Source: Streptomyces sp. WAC 04229 (lineage in GTDB: Bacteria; Actinomycetota; Actinomycetes; Streptomycetales; Streptomycetaceae). From it: a stretch of 62,639 nt of DNA. The notes beneath the pieces are model-generated. The model did not search any database, was not told the origin of the DNA, and saw nothing but the letters and a program-made list of their open reading frames with translations. The DNA is taken from positions 1 through 62,639 of the forward strand of contig NZ_QHJH01000027.1 in the NCBI RefSeq assembly GCF_003947455.1, in the 5' to 3' direction. Position numbers and translations under genes: made by a program. Shown here in pieces: positions 40,770 to 48,903 of the stretch (its first letter is position 1; every line of letters begins with the position of its first letter).

Positions 40770-40809
40770 CGGCCCGGGACCCTGTGACCACAGGGTTCTG
40801 GGCCGTTTT
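40770..40809 (+). terminator. Rho-independent terminator after thiolase
   Basis: CGGCCC pairs with GGGCCG (40770-40775 and 40800-40805) around an inner ACCCTGTG/CACAGGGT stem and is followed by TTTTG. It is one of the few terminators here with a T-run. Confidence 0.85.
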
Positions 40810-41002
40810 GTGACCCAATCTCCCCCAGGATGTGACCTACCTCTCCCGTCCCCTTGATTTACGCAGGTCAGACCAACCACACCCCTCCCCTCCGGGCCCA
40901 AAGTCCTGTCCGTTTCGTGACGTTACGCACTGACAGGCGGATAGTCCTCCCTTCAAGCTGATGTAGGAAGTCGGGGGTCGACTTTGAACCGGGAGTACGT
41001 CA

Positions 41003-41806
41003 GTGAGCGCCATGCCGATCGCCCTGCTGCTCACCACGGCCGCCACCGGCGCCGTGGGCGTCGCCGTCCTGCGCAGCATTCTGGTGCTGCGCCGGCAGGT
41101 GACCGCCCTGCGCGCCGAGCTGGCCGAGAGCCGGGCCACCGCAACGCGGGGCCGCGTGCCGGCCGCCCGCACCACCGCCGACGCCGAGGAGATACGCGCC
41201 GCCGTCGCGGAGGCGCTCGCCGAGGAGCGCGAGCGGGAACTCGCCGAGGCGAGGGCCTTCTGGGCCGCCCAGGAGTCGCGGGACGCGTCCGACGCACCAC
41301 TGCTGCTCGGGCTGACCGACAGTGAGCTGTTCCTGCCCCGCCAGGCCGACCTCGTGGGCCTGGAGCCCGTGATCGAGCCGGTCGCGGAGAGCGACGAGCC
41401 GTCCGCGCAGGACCTCGCCGGACCGAGGGACTCGGCCGAGCTGGCCGCCGCGCGCCGCCGGCACCCCTCGCACCCCGACTTCGTACCGAACCCGGCGCCG
41501 GCCGTGAACGACCACGAGCGGACCGTCGCCACCCTGGAGGGGCTGGCCGAGTCGGGTGTCACGCTCGCGGACGTCCGTCCGGGGCCGCTGGGCACGCTCG
41601 ACGTGTACGTCTTCTCCGACGGCACCACCCTGTGCATGACCCCGGGCCACCGCGAGACCGCGGAGCGCCTGGCGGACGCGCTGGGCGCCGGCCAGACGCC
41701 GTACCTCCTCGGCGGCTCGGGGATCTCCGGCGCCTACACGCTGACCTTCGCGTGCGGCGAGGAGAACGTGTACATCCTGGCGGACCGGGTCATCGCGTCC
41801 CTGTAG
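41003..41806 (+). CDS. Signal-anchored coiled-coil protein of unknown function
   Basis: This 267-aa protein starts at GTG 41003. One N-terminal membrane helix (about 4-28) is followed by a charged coiled-coil stretch (about 30-95: LRRQVTALRAELAESRA, EEIRAAVAEALAEERERELAEARAF). The C-terminal domain (about 165-267) has a compact mixed alpha/beta look (DVYVFSDGTTLCMTPGHRETAERL, GGSGISGAYTLTFACGEENVYILADRVIASL). I recognise no named family. The upstream 297-base region includes a terminator and presumably the promoter. Confidence 0.78.
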   Translation: MSAMPIALLLTTAATGAVGVAVLRSILVLRRQVTALRAELAESRATATRGRVPAARTTADAEEIRAAVAEALAEERERELAEARAFWAAQESRDASDAPLLLGLTDSELFLPRQADLVGLEPVIEPVAESDEPSAQDLAGPRDSAELAAARRRHPSHPDFVPNPAPAVNDHERTVATLEGLAESGVTLADVRPGPLGTLDVYVFSDGTTLCMTPGHRETAERLADALGAGQTPYLLGGSGISGAYTLTFACGEENVYILADRVIASL

Positions 41807-41839
41807 TCCCGGCACACAGGACCCCGCCGCACCGAGTCC

Positions 41840-42151
41840 CTAGACCCCGGCCCGCTTGCGGGCCTCCTCCACCAGCCCCGCCGCTTCTTCCACCTGGCCC
41901 TCGTCCGTCAGCACGAGGGCCAAGTCGTGTGCGGCGACGGCGATCTGGTCGGCGGCCGCGAACATGCCCGCGTCGGGCATCAGACGGGGCTCGGCCCCCG
42001 GCTCCTCGATCAGCTGGGCGCGCCGGGCCAGCTCCCTGGCCAGCTCCAGCGCCTCGGCGGCGGCACCGCGTTGGAGCCTGCTCTGCGGGGCGGCCCGCAG
42101 CCGGTCGGCGAAGTCGTCCACGGCACGGGTCAAAGGCGTCGTATCAACCAC
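41840..42151 (-). CDS. Small helical protein of unknown function
   Basis: This is a 103-aa, Ala/Leu/Arg-rich, all-helical cytoplasmic protein (VDTTPLTRAVDDFADRLRAAP ... EEARKRAGV). I chose GTG 42151; an in-frame ATG at 42199 would add 16 residues, and neither has a clear ribosome site. The repeated helix pairs (AEALELARELARRA, AADQIAVAAHDLALVL, EEAAGLVEEARKRA) resemble half of a TPR-like array. It converges on the preceding gene. Confidence 0.7.
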   Translation of the reverse strand: MVDTTPLTRAVDDFADRLRAAPQSRLQRGAAAEALELARELARRAQLIEEPGAEPRLMPDAGMFAAADQIAVAAHDLALVLTDEGQVEEAAGLVEEARKRAGV

Positions 42152-42254
42152 GGCGCGAGCGTACGCGGCCGTCCGGGACTGTTGCCAACGGGCGAACACT
42201 CGGGCACGGTGACCTGAAGGACCGGCTTACATCCCCTTTCGCCCGGAGGCGCCG

Positions 42255-42485
42255 ATGTCCCAAGTCTTCTCCGAGGAGACCCATCGCAATCTGCTCGCCC
42301 GCATTCCCCAGTGCACCGGTCGTGAGATCTCCGACTGGCTGCGTGCCGTCGAGGACGGCCCCTCCCTTTTCCGCTTCGAGGAGAAGGTCAGCTGGCTCCG
42401 CCACGAACACAACCTCGCGTACGGCCACGCGAAGGCCATCGTCCACGAGTACGACCTGAGAAGGGCCGCGCGCAAACTGCTCTGA
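42255..42485 (+). CDS. DUF4287 family protein
   Basis: This 76-aa protein has the features of the DUF4287 family: an N-terminal THRNLLARIPQCTGREISDWL helix pair and C-terminal LRHEHNLAYGHAKAIVHEYDL. It is cytoplasmic. The function is unknown to me. It stands alone between divergent neighbours and is followed by a perfect bidirectional terminator. Confidence 0.85.
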   Translation: MSQVFSEETHRNLLARIPQCTGREISDWLRAVEDGPSLFRFEEKVSWLRHEHNLAYGHAKAIVHEYDLRRAARKLL

Positions 42486-42509
42486 GCGGGCACGCCGGCA
42501 CCACACGAC

Positions 42510-42542
42510 GAAGGGCCCCGGGCTTGGAGCCCGGGGCCCTTC
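42510..42542. terminator. Bidirectional terminator, 15-bp stem
   Basis: GAAGGGCCCCGGGCT pairs perfectly with its complement around a TGG loop, between the convergent DUF4287 and Bax-inhibitor-like genes. Confidence 0.9.
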
Positions 42543-42568
42543 ACTTGTCACACCGACGGCGGTGTCCG

Positions 42569-43489
42569 CTAGTCGTTGCTGTTCAAGATCGCGATGAGTC
42601 GCAGGAACTCGAGGTAGATCCAGACCAGCGTCAGCGTCAGGCCGAAGGCCGCGAGCCAGGCCTCCTCGCGCGGCGCACCGTAGGCGAGCCCGTCCTCGAC
42701 CTGCTTGAAGTCCAGGGCGAGGAAGCAGGCGCCGAGGATGACGCCGATGATGCCGAAGACGACACCGAGCGCACCGCTGCGGAAGCCGAGGCCGTCGCCG
42801 CCGCCGAAGACGGCGAACAGCAGGTTCACCATCATCAGGAAGACGAAGCCGAGCGCCGCCGCCATCACGAAGCCGTAGAAGCGGCGGTTGACGCGGATCC
42901 AGCCGGCCTTGTAGGCGATCAGCACACCGGCGAAGACCGCCATCGTGCCGATCACGGCCTGCATGGCCGCGCCGTCCGCGATGCGGTTGTCGACGACGCT
43001 GGAGACGACGCCGAGGAAGACACCCTCGAACGCCGCGTACGACAGGATCAGCGCGGGCGAGGCCTTGCGCTTGAAGGACTGGACGAGCGCCAGGACCATG
43101 CCGATCAGGGCGGCACCGATACCGATGCCGTACGAGCGGCCGATGTTGGCGTCGTCCACGGGCAGCAGCGCCCACGCGAGCGCGGCGGTCACCACGAGCA
43201 CGCCGAGCGTGCTGCCGGTGCGGATGACGACGTCGTCCATCGTCATCCGGCCGGTGGTGGCCGGCGCCTGCGGCGGCGTGCCGTACTGAAGGTCCTGCTG
43301 GGCGTACGGGTTCTGCGCGTACGGGTTGCCGGCGGGCTGGGCGTACGGGTTGCCCTGCGTGCCCTGCGCGTACGGGTTGCCCTGCGTGGCGACGGCGGGT
43401 CCCCCGGCCTGCGGCGCGGCGTTGAAGCCCGCGTAGCCGTTGTCGCGGCTGAACCCCCGTCGCGAGAAGACCGGGTTTCTGCTCCTCAT
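42569..43489 (-). CDS. Bax inhibitor-1/YccA family membrane protein
   Basis: This 306-aa protein has a cytoplasmic N-terminal region of about 75 residues with four NPYAQ repeats. Seven hydrophobic helices follow, typical of the BI-1/LFG (UPF0005) family, with GCFLALDF-like and YLEFLRLIAILNSND at the C-terminus. The family forms pH-sensitive calcium leak channels in characterised members; the Streptomyces role is unknown. ATG 43489 follows GGAGGAG. The repeat-rich tail is a likely protein-interaction segment. Confidence 0.9.
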   Translation of the reverse strand: MRSRNPVFSRRGFSRDNGYAGFNAAPQAGGPAVATQGNPYAQGTQGNPYAQPAGNPYAQNPYAQQDLQYGTPPQAPATTGRMTMDDVVIRTGSTLGVLVVTAALAWALLPVDDANIGRSYGIGIGAALIGMVLALVQSFKRKASPALILSYAAFEGVFLGVVSSVVDNRIADGAAMQAVIGTMAVFAGVLIAYKAGWIRVNRRFYGFVMAAALGFVFLMMVNLLFAVFGGGDGLGFRSGALGVVFGIIGVILGACFLALDFKQVEDGLAYGAPREEAWLAAFGLTLTLVWIYLEFLRLIAILNSND

Positions 43490-43658
43490 TTCACTCCTCC
43501 ATGGCCACACGGCGCAGCCTTGGCTCAAGAGTAATAGAACGGCAAAGGAATGACCCTACTGCTTGGGGAGGATCTTTCCCTCGCTCTGGCGCACAACACG
43601 CTACGCCGATCAGTGATTCCCCTCACGGCCGGGGCCTCGCGGGGACGTCCGGGGCCAC

Positions 43659-44846
43659 TCACCCGATCGGGAACCCGGTGTAGGCCTCGGCGAGGTCGGC
43701 CTCGGCGGCGCGGGAGGAGGCGATCCGGTCCAGGCGGGCCACCTGGAGGCGGTCCTCGAAGGGCGTGGCGGCCGGGTCGCGGTGCAGCAGGGTCGTCATG
43801 TCGTACGAGAACCGCTCGGCCTGCCAGACGCGGCGCAGGCAGGTGGCGGAGTAGGCGTCGAGCAGCGCGTCGGAGCCGGTCCCGGCCCGGTGGACCAGCG
43901 CCCGCGCGAGGGTGACGACGTCGCCGACGGCGAGGTTGAGGCCCTTGGCGCCGGTGGGCGGCACGATGTGCGCGGCGTCGCCGGCCAGGAAGAGGCGGCC
44001 GTGCCGCATGGGCTCGTGGACGTAGGAGCGCATGGGAGTGACGGACTTCTGGGTGATGGGGCCGCGGCGCAGCGTCCAGTCGTCGTCGGTCTCGAAGCGG
44101 CGCTCCAGCTCGGCCCAGATCGCGTCGTCGCTCCAGCTGTCGGCGTCCGTGTCCGCGGGGACCTGGAGGTAGAGGCGGGAGACGGACGGGGAGCGCATGG
44201 ACAGCAGGGCGAAGCCGCGGTCGTGGCGGGCGTAGATGAGCTCGTCGTGGGAGGGGGCGACGTCGGCGAGGATGCCGAGCCACCCGAAGGGGTACGTGCG
44301 TTCGAAGGTGCGGCCGCCTGGGACCGCCGTCCGGGCGATGCCCCAGAAGCCGTCGCAGCCGACGACGTAGTCGCACTCCAGGACGTCCTCCGCCCCCCCG
44401 GCGCCGTCGGCGCCGCCGTGCCGGAAGCGGATGCGCGGGCGGTCGGTCTCGGCGCCCTCCACGGCCAGCGCCTCGGCCTCGAAGAGCAGCGGCCCGCCGT
44501 CCTCCAGCTGGAGGGCGATGAGGTCCTTGCAGACCTCGGTCTGGGCGTAGACCATGACGGACCTGCCGCCGGTGAGCGCGGGGAAGTCCACACGGTGGCG
44601 CCGCCGGCCGAAGCGCAGCTCGATGCCGTCGTGGCGCAGCCCCTCGCGGTCCATCCGCTCCCCCGCCCCGGCCGCGCGCAGCACGTCCACCGTGCCCTGC
44701 TCCAGGATCCCGGCGCGCTGCCTGCGCTCGACGTAGGCGCGGTCGCAGCCCTCCAGGACGACCGAGTCGATACCGGCGTTGTGGAGCAGCCGGGCCAGCA
44801 GGAGTCCGGCGGGGCCGGCCCCGATGATGCCGACGGTGGTGCGCAT
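43659..44846 (-). CDS. pobA: 4-hydroxybenzoate 3-monooxygenase PobA
   Basis: This FAD monooxygenase converts 4-hydroxybenzoate to protocatechuate with NAD(P)H and oxygen. It has 395 aa, normal for PobA. Motifs are GIIGAGPAGLLLARLL (FAD), CDRAYVERRQRAGILEQGTVDVL, DYVVGCDGFWG and FLAGDAAHIVPPTGAKGLNLAVGD. The C-terminus ends YTGFPIG. I chose ATG 44846. The protocatechuate ring-cleavage genes are elsewhere. A small inverted repeat lies 36 bases upstream. Confidence 0.93.
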   Translation of the reverse strand: MRTTVGIIGAGPAGLLLARLLHNAGIDSVVLEGCDRAYVERRQRAGILEQGTVDVLRAAGAGERMDREGLRHDGIELRFGRRRHRVDFPALTGGRSVMVYAQTEVCKDLIALQLEDGGPLLFEAEALAVEGAETDRPRIRFRHGGADGAGGAEDVLECDYVVGCDGFWGIARTAVPGGRTFERTYPFGWLGILADVAPSHDELIYARHDRGFALLSMRSPSVSRLYLQVPADTDADSWSDDAIWAELERRFETDDDWTLRRGPITQKSVTPMRSYVHEPMRHGRLFLAGDAAHIVPPTGAKGLNLAVGDVVTLARALVHRAGTGSDALLDAYSATCLRRVWQAERFSYDMTTLLHRDPAATPFEDRLQVARLDRIASSRAAEADLAEAYTGFPIG

Positions 44847-44881
44847 CGGTCGTCCCTTCGTCGCGTCGCCTTGTTCGCATG

Positions 44882-44897
44882 GTGAAGTTTCCTTCAC
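44882..44897. promoter_or_regulatory. Inverted repeat GTGAAG-TTTC-CTTCAC upstream of pobA
   Basis: This is a perfect 6-bp dyad with a 4-base spacer, 36-51 bases upstream of the pobA start. It could be an IclR/PobR-type or other operator; no regulator gene is adjacent. Confidence 0.45.
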
Positions 44898-44990
44898 TGC
44901 ATACCGGGGGGAGTTTCCGACCACACGCATGCCGCTGTCAACGGTTCGAGGGGATCGGAAGCCTGCGGAACTGAAGGGAAGCGTCGGAAG

Positions 44991-45074
44991 TGCCCGGAGC
45001 CGGACTTGAACCGGCACGCCCTCGAAGGGGCAGCGAGGTTTAAGCTCGCCGTGTCTGCATTCCACCATCCGGGC
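44991..45074 (-). tRNA. bldA: tRNA-Leu(UAA), bldA
   Basis: The minus strand folds as an 84-nt class II tRNA. The acceptor stem is GCCCGGA/TCCGGGC with discriminator A. The anticodon stem GCGAG/CTCGC closes on the loop CTTAAAC, giving anticodon TAA (45040-45042). The variable arm is GCCC-CTTCGA-GGGC and the T arm GCCGG-TTCAAGT-CCGGC. CCA is not encoded. This is the only tRNA that reads UUA codons in Streptomyces. Established work shows that bldA controls aerial growth and antibiotic production through rare TTA codons in regulatory genes. The sequence matches my memory of S. coelicolor bldA almost exactly. It lies 144 bases upstream of pobA. Confidence 0.97.
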
Positions 45075-45456
45075 AGGCCATGGGCTCCGCGTCGAGTGCC
45101 TTGAGCCTATCGGGACACACCTCCCGAACCGTGGGCGGGAGGTGCGATGTTGTCTTATTTTATTGGCGCCTGAGGGTCCATCAGTTCCTGGTTCAGGCCA
45201 TCAGTACTCGCCAACAGCCTCACGGGCGGTGGCCCGCGGCGCACGTGGAATGACGGGAATTCACCGTCCCGGTGAGGGCGCCCGCCCCGTTCCGCCGTCG
45301 GGGTCGGCCGTCATCCGCAGGTATGACACCGCCGCCGTCCGTCCGACCGAAGTCGCCCCCCGAAACCGGAACAGCGGCTGACTACACGGCGCCGTCCGGG
45401 CGGAACGATGGGAGACGTCCCCGAGCACACGCCGTACCGACAGGAGCGCCCTTCCC
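45075..45456. other. bldA upstream region, 382 gene-free bases
   Basis: A perfect 9-bp hairpin (CACCTCCCG 45118-45126 and CGGGAGGTG 45136-45144) lies just upstream of bldA. On the plus strand a strikingly T-rich run, TTGTCTTATTTTATTGG (about 45150-45166), follows it. On the plus strand this resembles a terminator, which could stop RNA running antisense through bldA. On the minus strand TAGGCT (about 45104-45109) is a plausible -10 for bldA. The rest must hold the promoter of the divergent ABC genes. Confidence 0.5.
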
Positions 45457-46227
45457 GTGACCACCGCACCCATCGCCGACCGGTCCACCGTCGTGGCCGC
45501 ACGCGCCACGGAGCTGTCCAAGATCTACGGCCAGGGTGAGACCCAGGTGGTCGCCCTGGACCGGGTCTCCATCGACTTCCGGCAGGCCGAGCTGACCGCC
45601 ATCATGGGCCCCTCCGGCTCCGGCAAGTCCACGCTGATGCACTGCGTGGCCGGCCTCGACACCTTCTCCTCCGGCTCCGTGCGCATCGGCGAGACCGAAC
45701 TGGGGACGCTGAAGGACAAGCAGCTGACCAAGTTGCGCCGGGACAAGATCGGCTTCATCTTCCAGGCGTTCAACCTGCTGCCGACGCTGACCGCGCTGGA
45801 GAACATCACCCTCCCGATGGACATCGCGGGCCGCAAGCCGGACAAGCAGTGGGTGGACTCCGTGATCCAGATGGTCGGCCTCTCCGGCCGGCTCGGTCAC
45901 CGCCCCGCCCAGCTCTCCGGCGGCCAGCAGCAGCGGGTCGCCGTGGCCCGGGCGCTGGCCTCCCGGCCGGAGATCATCTTCGGTGACGAGCCGACCGGAA
46001 ACCTCGACTCCCGCTCCGGCGCCGAGGTGCTCGGCTTCCTGCGCAACTCGGTGCGGGAGCTGGGCCAGACCGTCGTGATGGTGACCCACGACCCGGTGGC
46101 CGCGGCCTACGCGGACCGGGTGGTCTTCCTCGCCGACGGACGCATCGTCGACGAGCTGTACGGGCCGACGGCCGACGCGGTGCTGGACCGCATGAAGCGG
46201 TTCGACGCCAAGGGCCGCACCAGCTGA
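45457..46227 (+). CDS. ABC transporter ATP-binding protein (LolD/MacB type)
   Basis: This 256-aa ATPase has Walker A GPSGSGKS, Q-loop FQAFNLLPTLTALEN, signature LSGGQQQR, Walker B IIFGDEPTGNLDS and the switch His in MVTHD. The family drives MacB-like permeases in export of peptides or lipids, or in mechanotransmission. GTG 45457 follows CAGGAG. The permease gene starts 72 bases downstream, forming an operon. Confidence 0.93.
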   Translation: MTTAPIADRSTVVAARATELSKIYGQGETQVVALDRVSIDFRQAELTAIMGPSGSGKSTLMHCVAGLDTFSSGSVRIGETELGTLKDKQLTKLRRDKIGFIFQAFNLLPTLTALENITLPMDIAGRKPDKQWVDSVIQMVGLSGRLGHRPAQLSGGQQQRVAVARALASRPEIIFGDEPTGNLDSRSGAEVLGFLRNSVRELGQTVVMVTHDPVAAAYADRVVFLADGRIVDELYGPTADAVLDRMKRFDAKGRTS

Positions 46228-46299
46228 CGTTCCCGTCCGCGCCCCGTCCGCCCCACCCCGTACCCCGTACGCCCGTACGTCTGGACAGAGAAGACCCCC

Positions 46300-48831
46300 A
46301 TGTTCCGTACCGCCTTGCGCAACGTCTTCGCGCACAAGGCCAGGTTGTTGATGACCGTGCTCGCCGTGATGCTCGGCGTGGCGTTCGTGTCGGGCACCCT
46401 GGTCTTCGCCGACACCCTCTCCAACGCCTTCCGCAACCAGTCGGCGAAGAGCTACGACGACGTCGCCGTCGCCGTCAGCTCGCACGCCGACCCGGACAAC
46501 CCCAAGGAGGAGCCCGGCCTCTCCGGCGAGGTCCTCGACAAGATCTCCGCCGCGGACGGCGTCGCCGGAGTGTACGGCCGCGTCGAGGGCTTCGCCGGGG
46601 TCGCCGACCCCGACGGGAAGCTCATCGGCGTCGGCTGGTCCAACAAGGGCTCCAACTTCGCGCCCGGCAAGGACGGCAAGGACGCCGCGTACACGTTCAC
46701 CGACGGCTCCGGCCCGGTGAAGGACGACCAGATCGCCCTGGACGAGGAGTCCGCAGGCAAGGGCGAGTACAAGGTCGGCGACCGGGTGCGCGTGGCGACC
46801 AACGGCCCGGTGAAGGAGTACACCCTCAGCGGTGTGTTCACCACCGAGGACGGCGCCGTCAACGCCGGCGGCAGCCTCGTCCTCTTCGACACCGCCGTCG
46901 CCCAGCAGCAGTACCTCCGGCCCGGCTACTTCGAGAGCGCCACCGTCGCCGCCGCCCCCGGCGCCGACGACACGCGGGTCCTGAAGGCGGTCGAGCCGCT
47001 GCTGCCGGAGAACGCCGAGGCGCAGACGGGCCAGGCGCTCGCGGACGAGCAGGCCGACCAGATCGAACAGGGCATGGGCAACCTCAAGCAGGTCCTGCTC
47101 GGCTTCGCGGGCATCGCGCTCTTCGTCGGCATCTTCCTGATCTCCAACACGTTCACGATGCTGGTCGCCCAGCGCACCAAGGAAATCGCCCTGATGCGTG
47201 CCGTCGGCGCGTCCCGCAGGCAGATCACCCGCTCGGTGCTCGCCGAGGCCGCGCTGGTGGGTCTGGTGGCCTCGGCCGTCGGCTTCGCCCTCGGCGTCGG
47301 TCTGGCCGTCGGACTGCGCTCGGGCATGGCCGCGTTCGACATGAAGATGCCGGCCGGTCCGCTGGTCCTGTCCGCCACTCCGGTGGTCGCGGCGTTCGCG
47401 GTGGGCGTGCTGATCACGGTGTTCGCCGCCTGGCTGCCGGGCCGCCGGGCCGCGAAGATCCCGCCGGTGGCGGCCATGAACAGCGTCCACGCGGTGGCCA
47501 CCACCAAGTCGCTGGTGCTGCGCAACTCCATCGGTGCGGCCGTCACCGCCCTGGGTGCGGTGGGGATCGTGGCGGGCGCCTCGACCGGCGGCGACGACGG
47601 CCGGCTGTACATCGGCGCGGGCGCGTTCCTGGCGCTGATCGGCGTGATCGTCCTCATCCCGCTGCTGTCCCGGCCCGTGATCGCACTCGTCCGTCCGCTG
47701 CTCGTCGGGCCGTTCGGGGTGGCGGGCAAGCTGGCCGGCCAGAACGCGGTCCGCAACCCGCGCCGTACCGGCGCCACCGCCTCGGCGCTGGCGATCGGAC
47801 TGACGCTGGTGACCGCCCTGTCGGTGCTCGGCGTCACGGTCGGCGCGGCCATCGACAAGATGACCACGGACAACATCAGGGCCGACTACATGATCTCGAT
47901 GGCCAACGGAGGCGACCTCGACCGGTCCGCGCTGACGGCCCTGGAGAAGGCCGACGGTGTGTCCGCGGTCTCGCCGCAGCAGGACGCCTACTTCCGGGTC
48001 GACGGCGACTTCGTGTCCGCCTCGGCGGTCACCCCGGGCGACATCGAGAAGGTCCTGACCGTCGACACCGTCAGCGGCAACGCGGGCTCGCTCGCCCAGG
48101 GCCGGATCGCGGTCGCCGAGAAGACGGCCGAGAGCCGGGGCTGGAAGCCCGGCGACACGGTCTCCGTCACCTTCGACGACGACGAGAAGGCGAAGCTGAC
48201 GGTCGGCGCCGTCTACAAGGACAGCGAGTTCCTCTCCCCCGTCCTCGTGGACCGGAAGGTCGTGGCGGGGCACGAGGCCAAGCCGTCCATCCGGCAGATC
48301 TTCGTGAAGACCGACGGCGGTCAGTCGGCGGCGAACGAGAAGGTCCTCGTCGACGCGCTCGGCGACAACCCCGCGATCACCGTGATGGACCGGCAGGACA
48401 TCCGCGACGAGTTCGGCGGCGCCATCAACACCCTGCTGAACGTCATGTACGGCCTGCTGGCGATGGCCCTGATCATCGCGGTGCTCGGTGTCGTCAACAC
48501 CCTCGCGATGTCCGTCTTCGAACGGCAGCAGGAGATCGGCATGCTGCGCGCGATCGGTCTGGACCGGCGCCGGGTGAAGCGGATGGTGCGGCTGGAGGCC
48601 GTCGTCATCTCGGTGTTCGGCGCGGTGGTCGGCATCGGTCTCGGCACGTTCCTCGGCTGGGCGATCGGCGAGACCGTCGCGGACAGCATCCCGGGGTACG
48701 CGCTGGTCCTGCCCTGGGGCCGGATCGGGATCTTCGTGGTGCTGGCCGCTCTGGTGGGTGTCCTGGCCGCCATGTGGCCGGCCCGCAACGCCGCCCGGCT
48801 GAACATGCTGAACGCGATCAAGGCCGAGTGA
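46300..48831 (+). CDS. FtsX-like ABC transporter permease
   Basis: This 843-aa integral membrane protein has an N-terminal helix (about 15-40) and a large extracytoplasmic domain (about 45-255). The first FtsX helix bundle (about 260-400) holds NTFTMLVAQRTKEIALMRAVGASRRQI, followed by a central pair of helices. A second extracytoplasmic domain is followed by a C-terminal FtsX bundle with VVNTLAMSVFERQQEIGMLRAIGLDRRRVKRMV. It has the 10-helix duplicated layout of actinobacterial MacB-like permeases. The cargo is unknown. A terminator follows. Confidence 0.92.
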   Translation: MFRTALRNVFAHKARLLMTVLAVMLGVAFVSGTLVFADTLSNAFRNQSAKSYDDVAVAVSSHADPDNPKEEPGLSGEVLDKISAADGVAGVYGRVEGFAGVADPDGKLIGVGWSNKGSNFAPGKDGKDAAYTFTDGSGPVKDDQIALDEESAGKGEYKVGDRVRVATNGPVKEYTLSGVFTTEDGAVNAGGSLVLFDTAVAQQQYLRPGYFESATVAAAPGADDTRVLKAVEPLLPENAEAQTGQALADEQADQIEQGMGNLKQVLLGFAGIALFVGIFLISNTFTMLVAQRTKEIALMRAVGASRRQITRSVLAEAALVGLVASAVGFALGVGLAVGLRSGMAAFDMKMPAGPLVLSATPVVAAFAVGVLITVFAAWLPGRRAAKIPPVAAMNSVHAVATTKSLVLRNSIGAAVTALGAVGIVAGASTGGDDGRLYIGAGAFLALIGVIVLIPLLSRPVIALVRPLLVGPFGVAGKLAGQNAVRNPRRTGATASALAIGLTLVTALSVLGVTVGAAIDKMTTDNIRADYMISMANGGDLDRSALTALEKADGVSAVSPQQDAYFRVDGDFVSASAVTPGDIEKVLTVDTVSGNAGSLAQGRIAVAEKTAESRGWKPGDTVSVTFDDDEKAKLTVGAVYKDSEFLSPVLVDRKVVAGHEAKPSIRQIFVKTDGGQSAANEKVLVDALGDNPAITVMDRQDIRDEFGGAINTLLNVMYGLLAMALIIAVLGVVNTLAMSVFERQQEIGMLRAIGLDRRRVKRMVRLEAVVISVFGAVVGIGLGTFLGWAIGETVADSIPGYALVLPWGRIGIFVVLAALVGVLAAMWPARNAARLNMLNAIKAE

Positions 48832-48851
48832 CCTCGCCGCGACGCGGCACA

Positions 48852-48892
48852 CCGAAGGGCCGGGCTCCCCGCACGGGGGCCCGGCCCTTCGG
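48852..48892. terminator. Bidirectional terminator between ABC permease and cfa-type gene
   Basis: CCGAAGGGCCGGG (48852-48864) pairs perfectly with 48880-48892, with a further CCCC/GGGG inner pairing. It lies between convergent genes. Confidence 0.88.
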
Positions 48893-48903
48893 GGCGTGAC
48901 GGA

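Noticed and set aside
45382..48852. Minus-strand reading frame of more than 1100 codons opposite the ABC transporter genes
   Set aside because: Its composition is His/Gln/Arg/Gly-rich low complexity with no domain, and the plus-strand ABC motifs are unambiguous.
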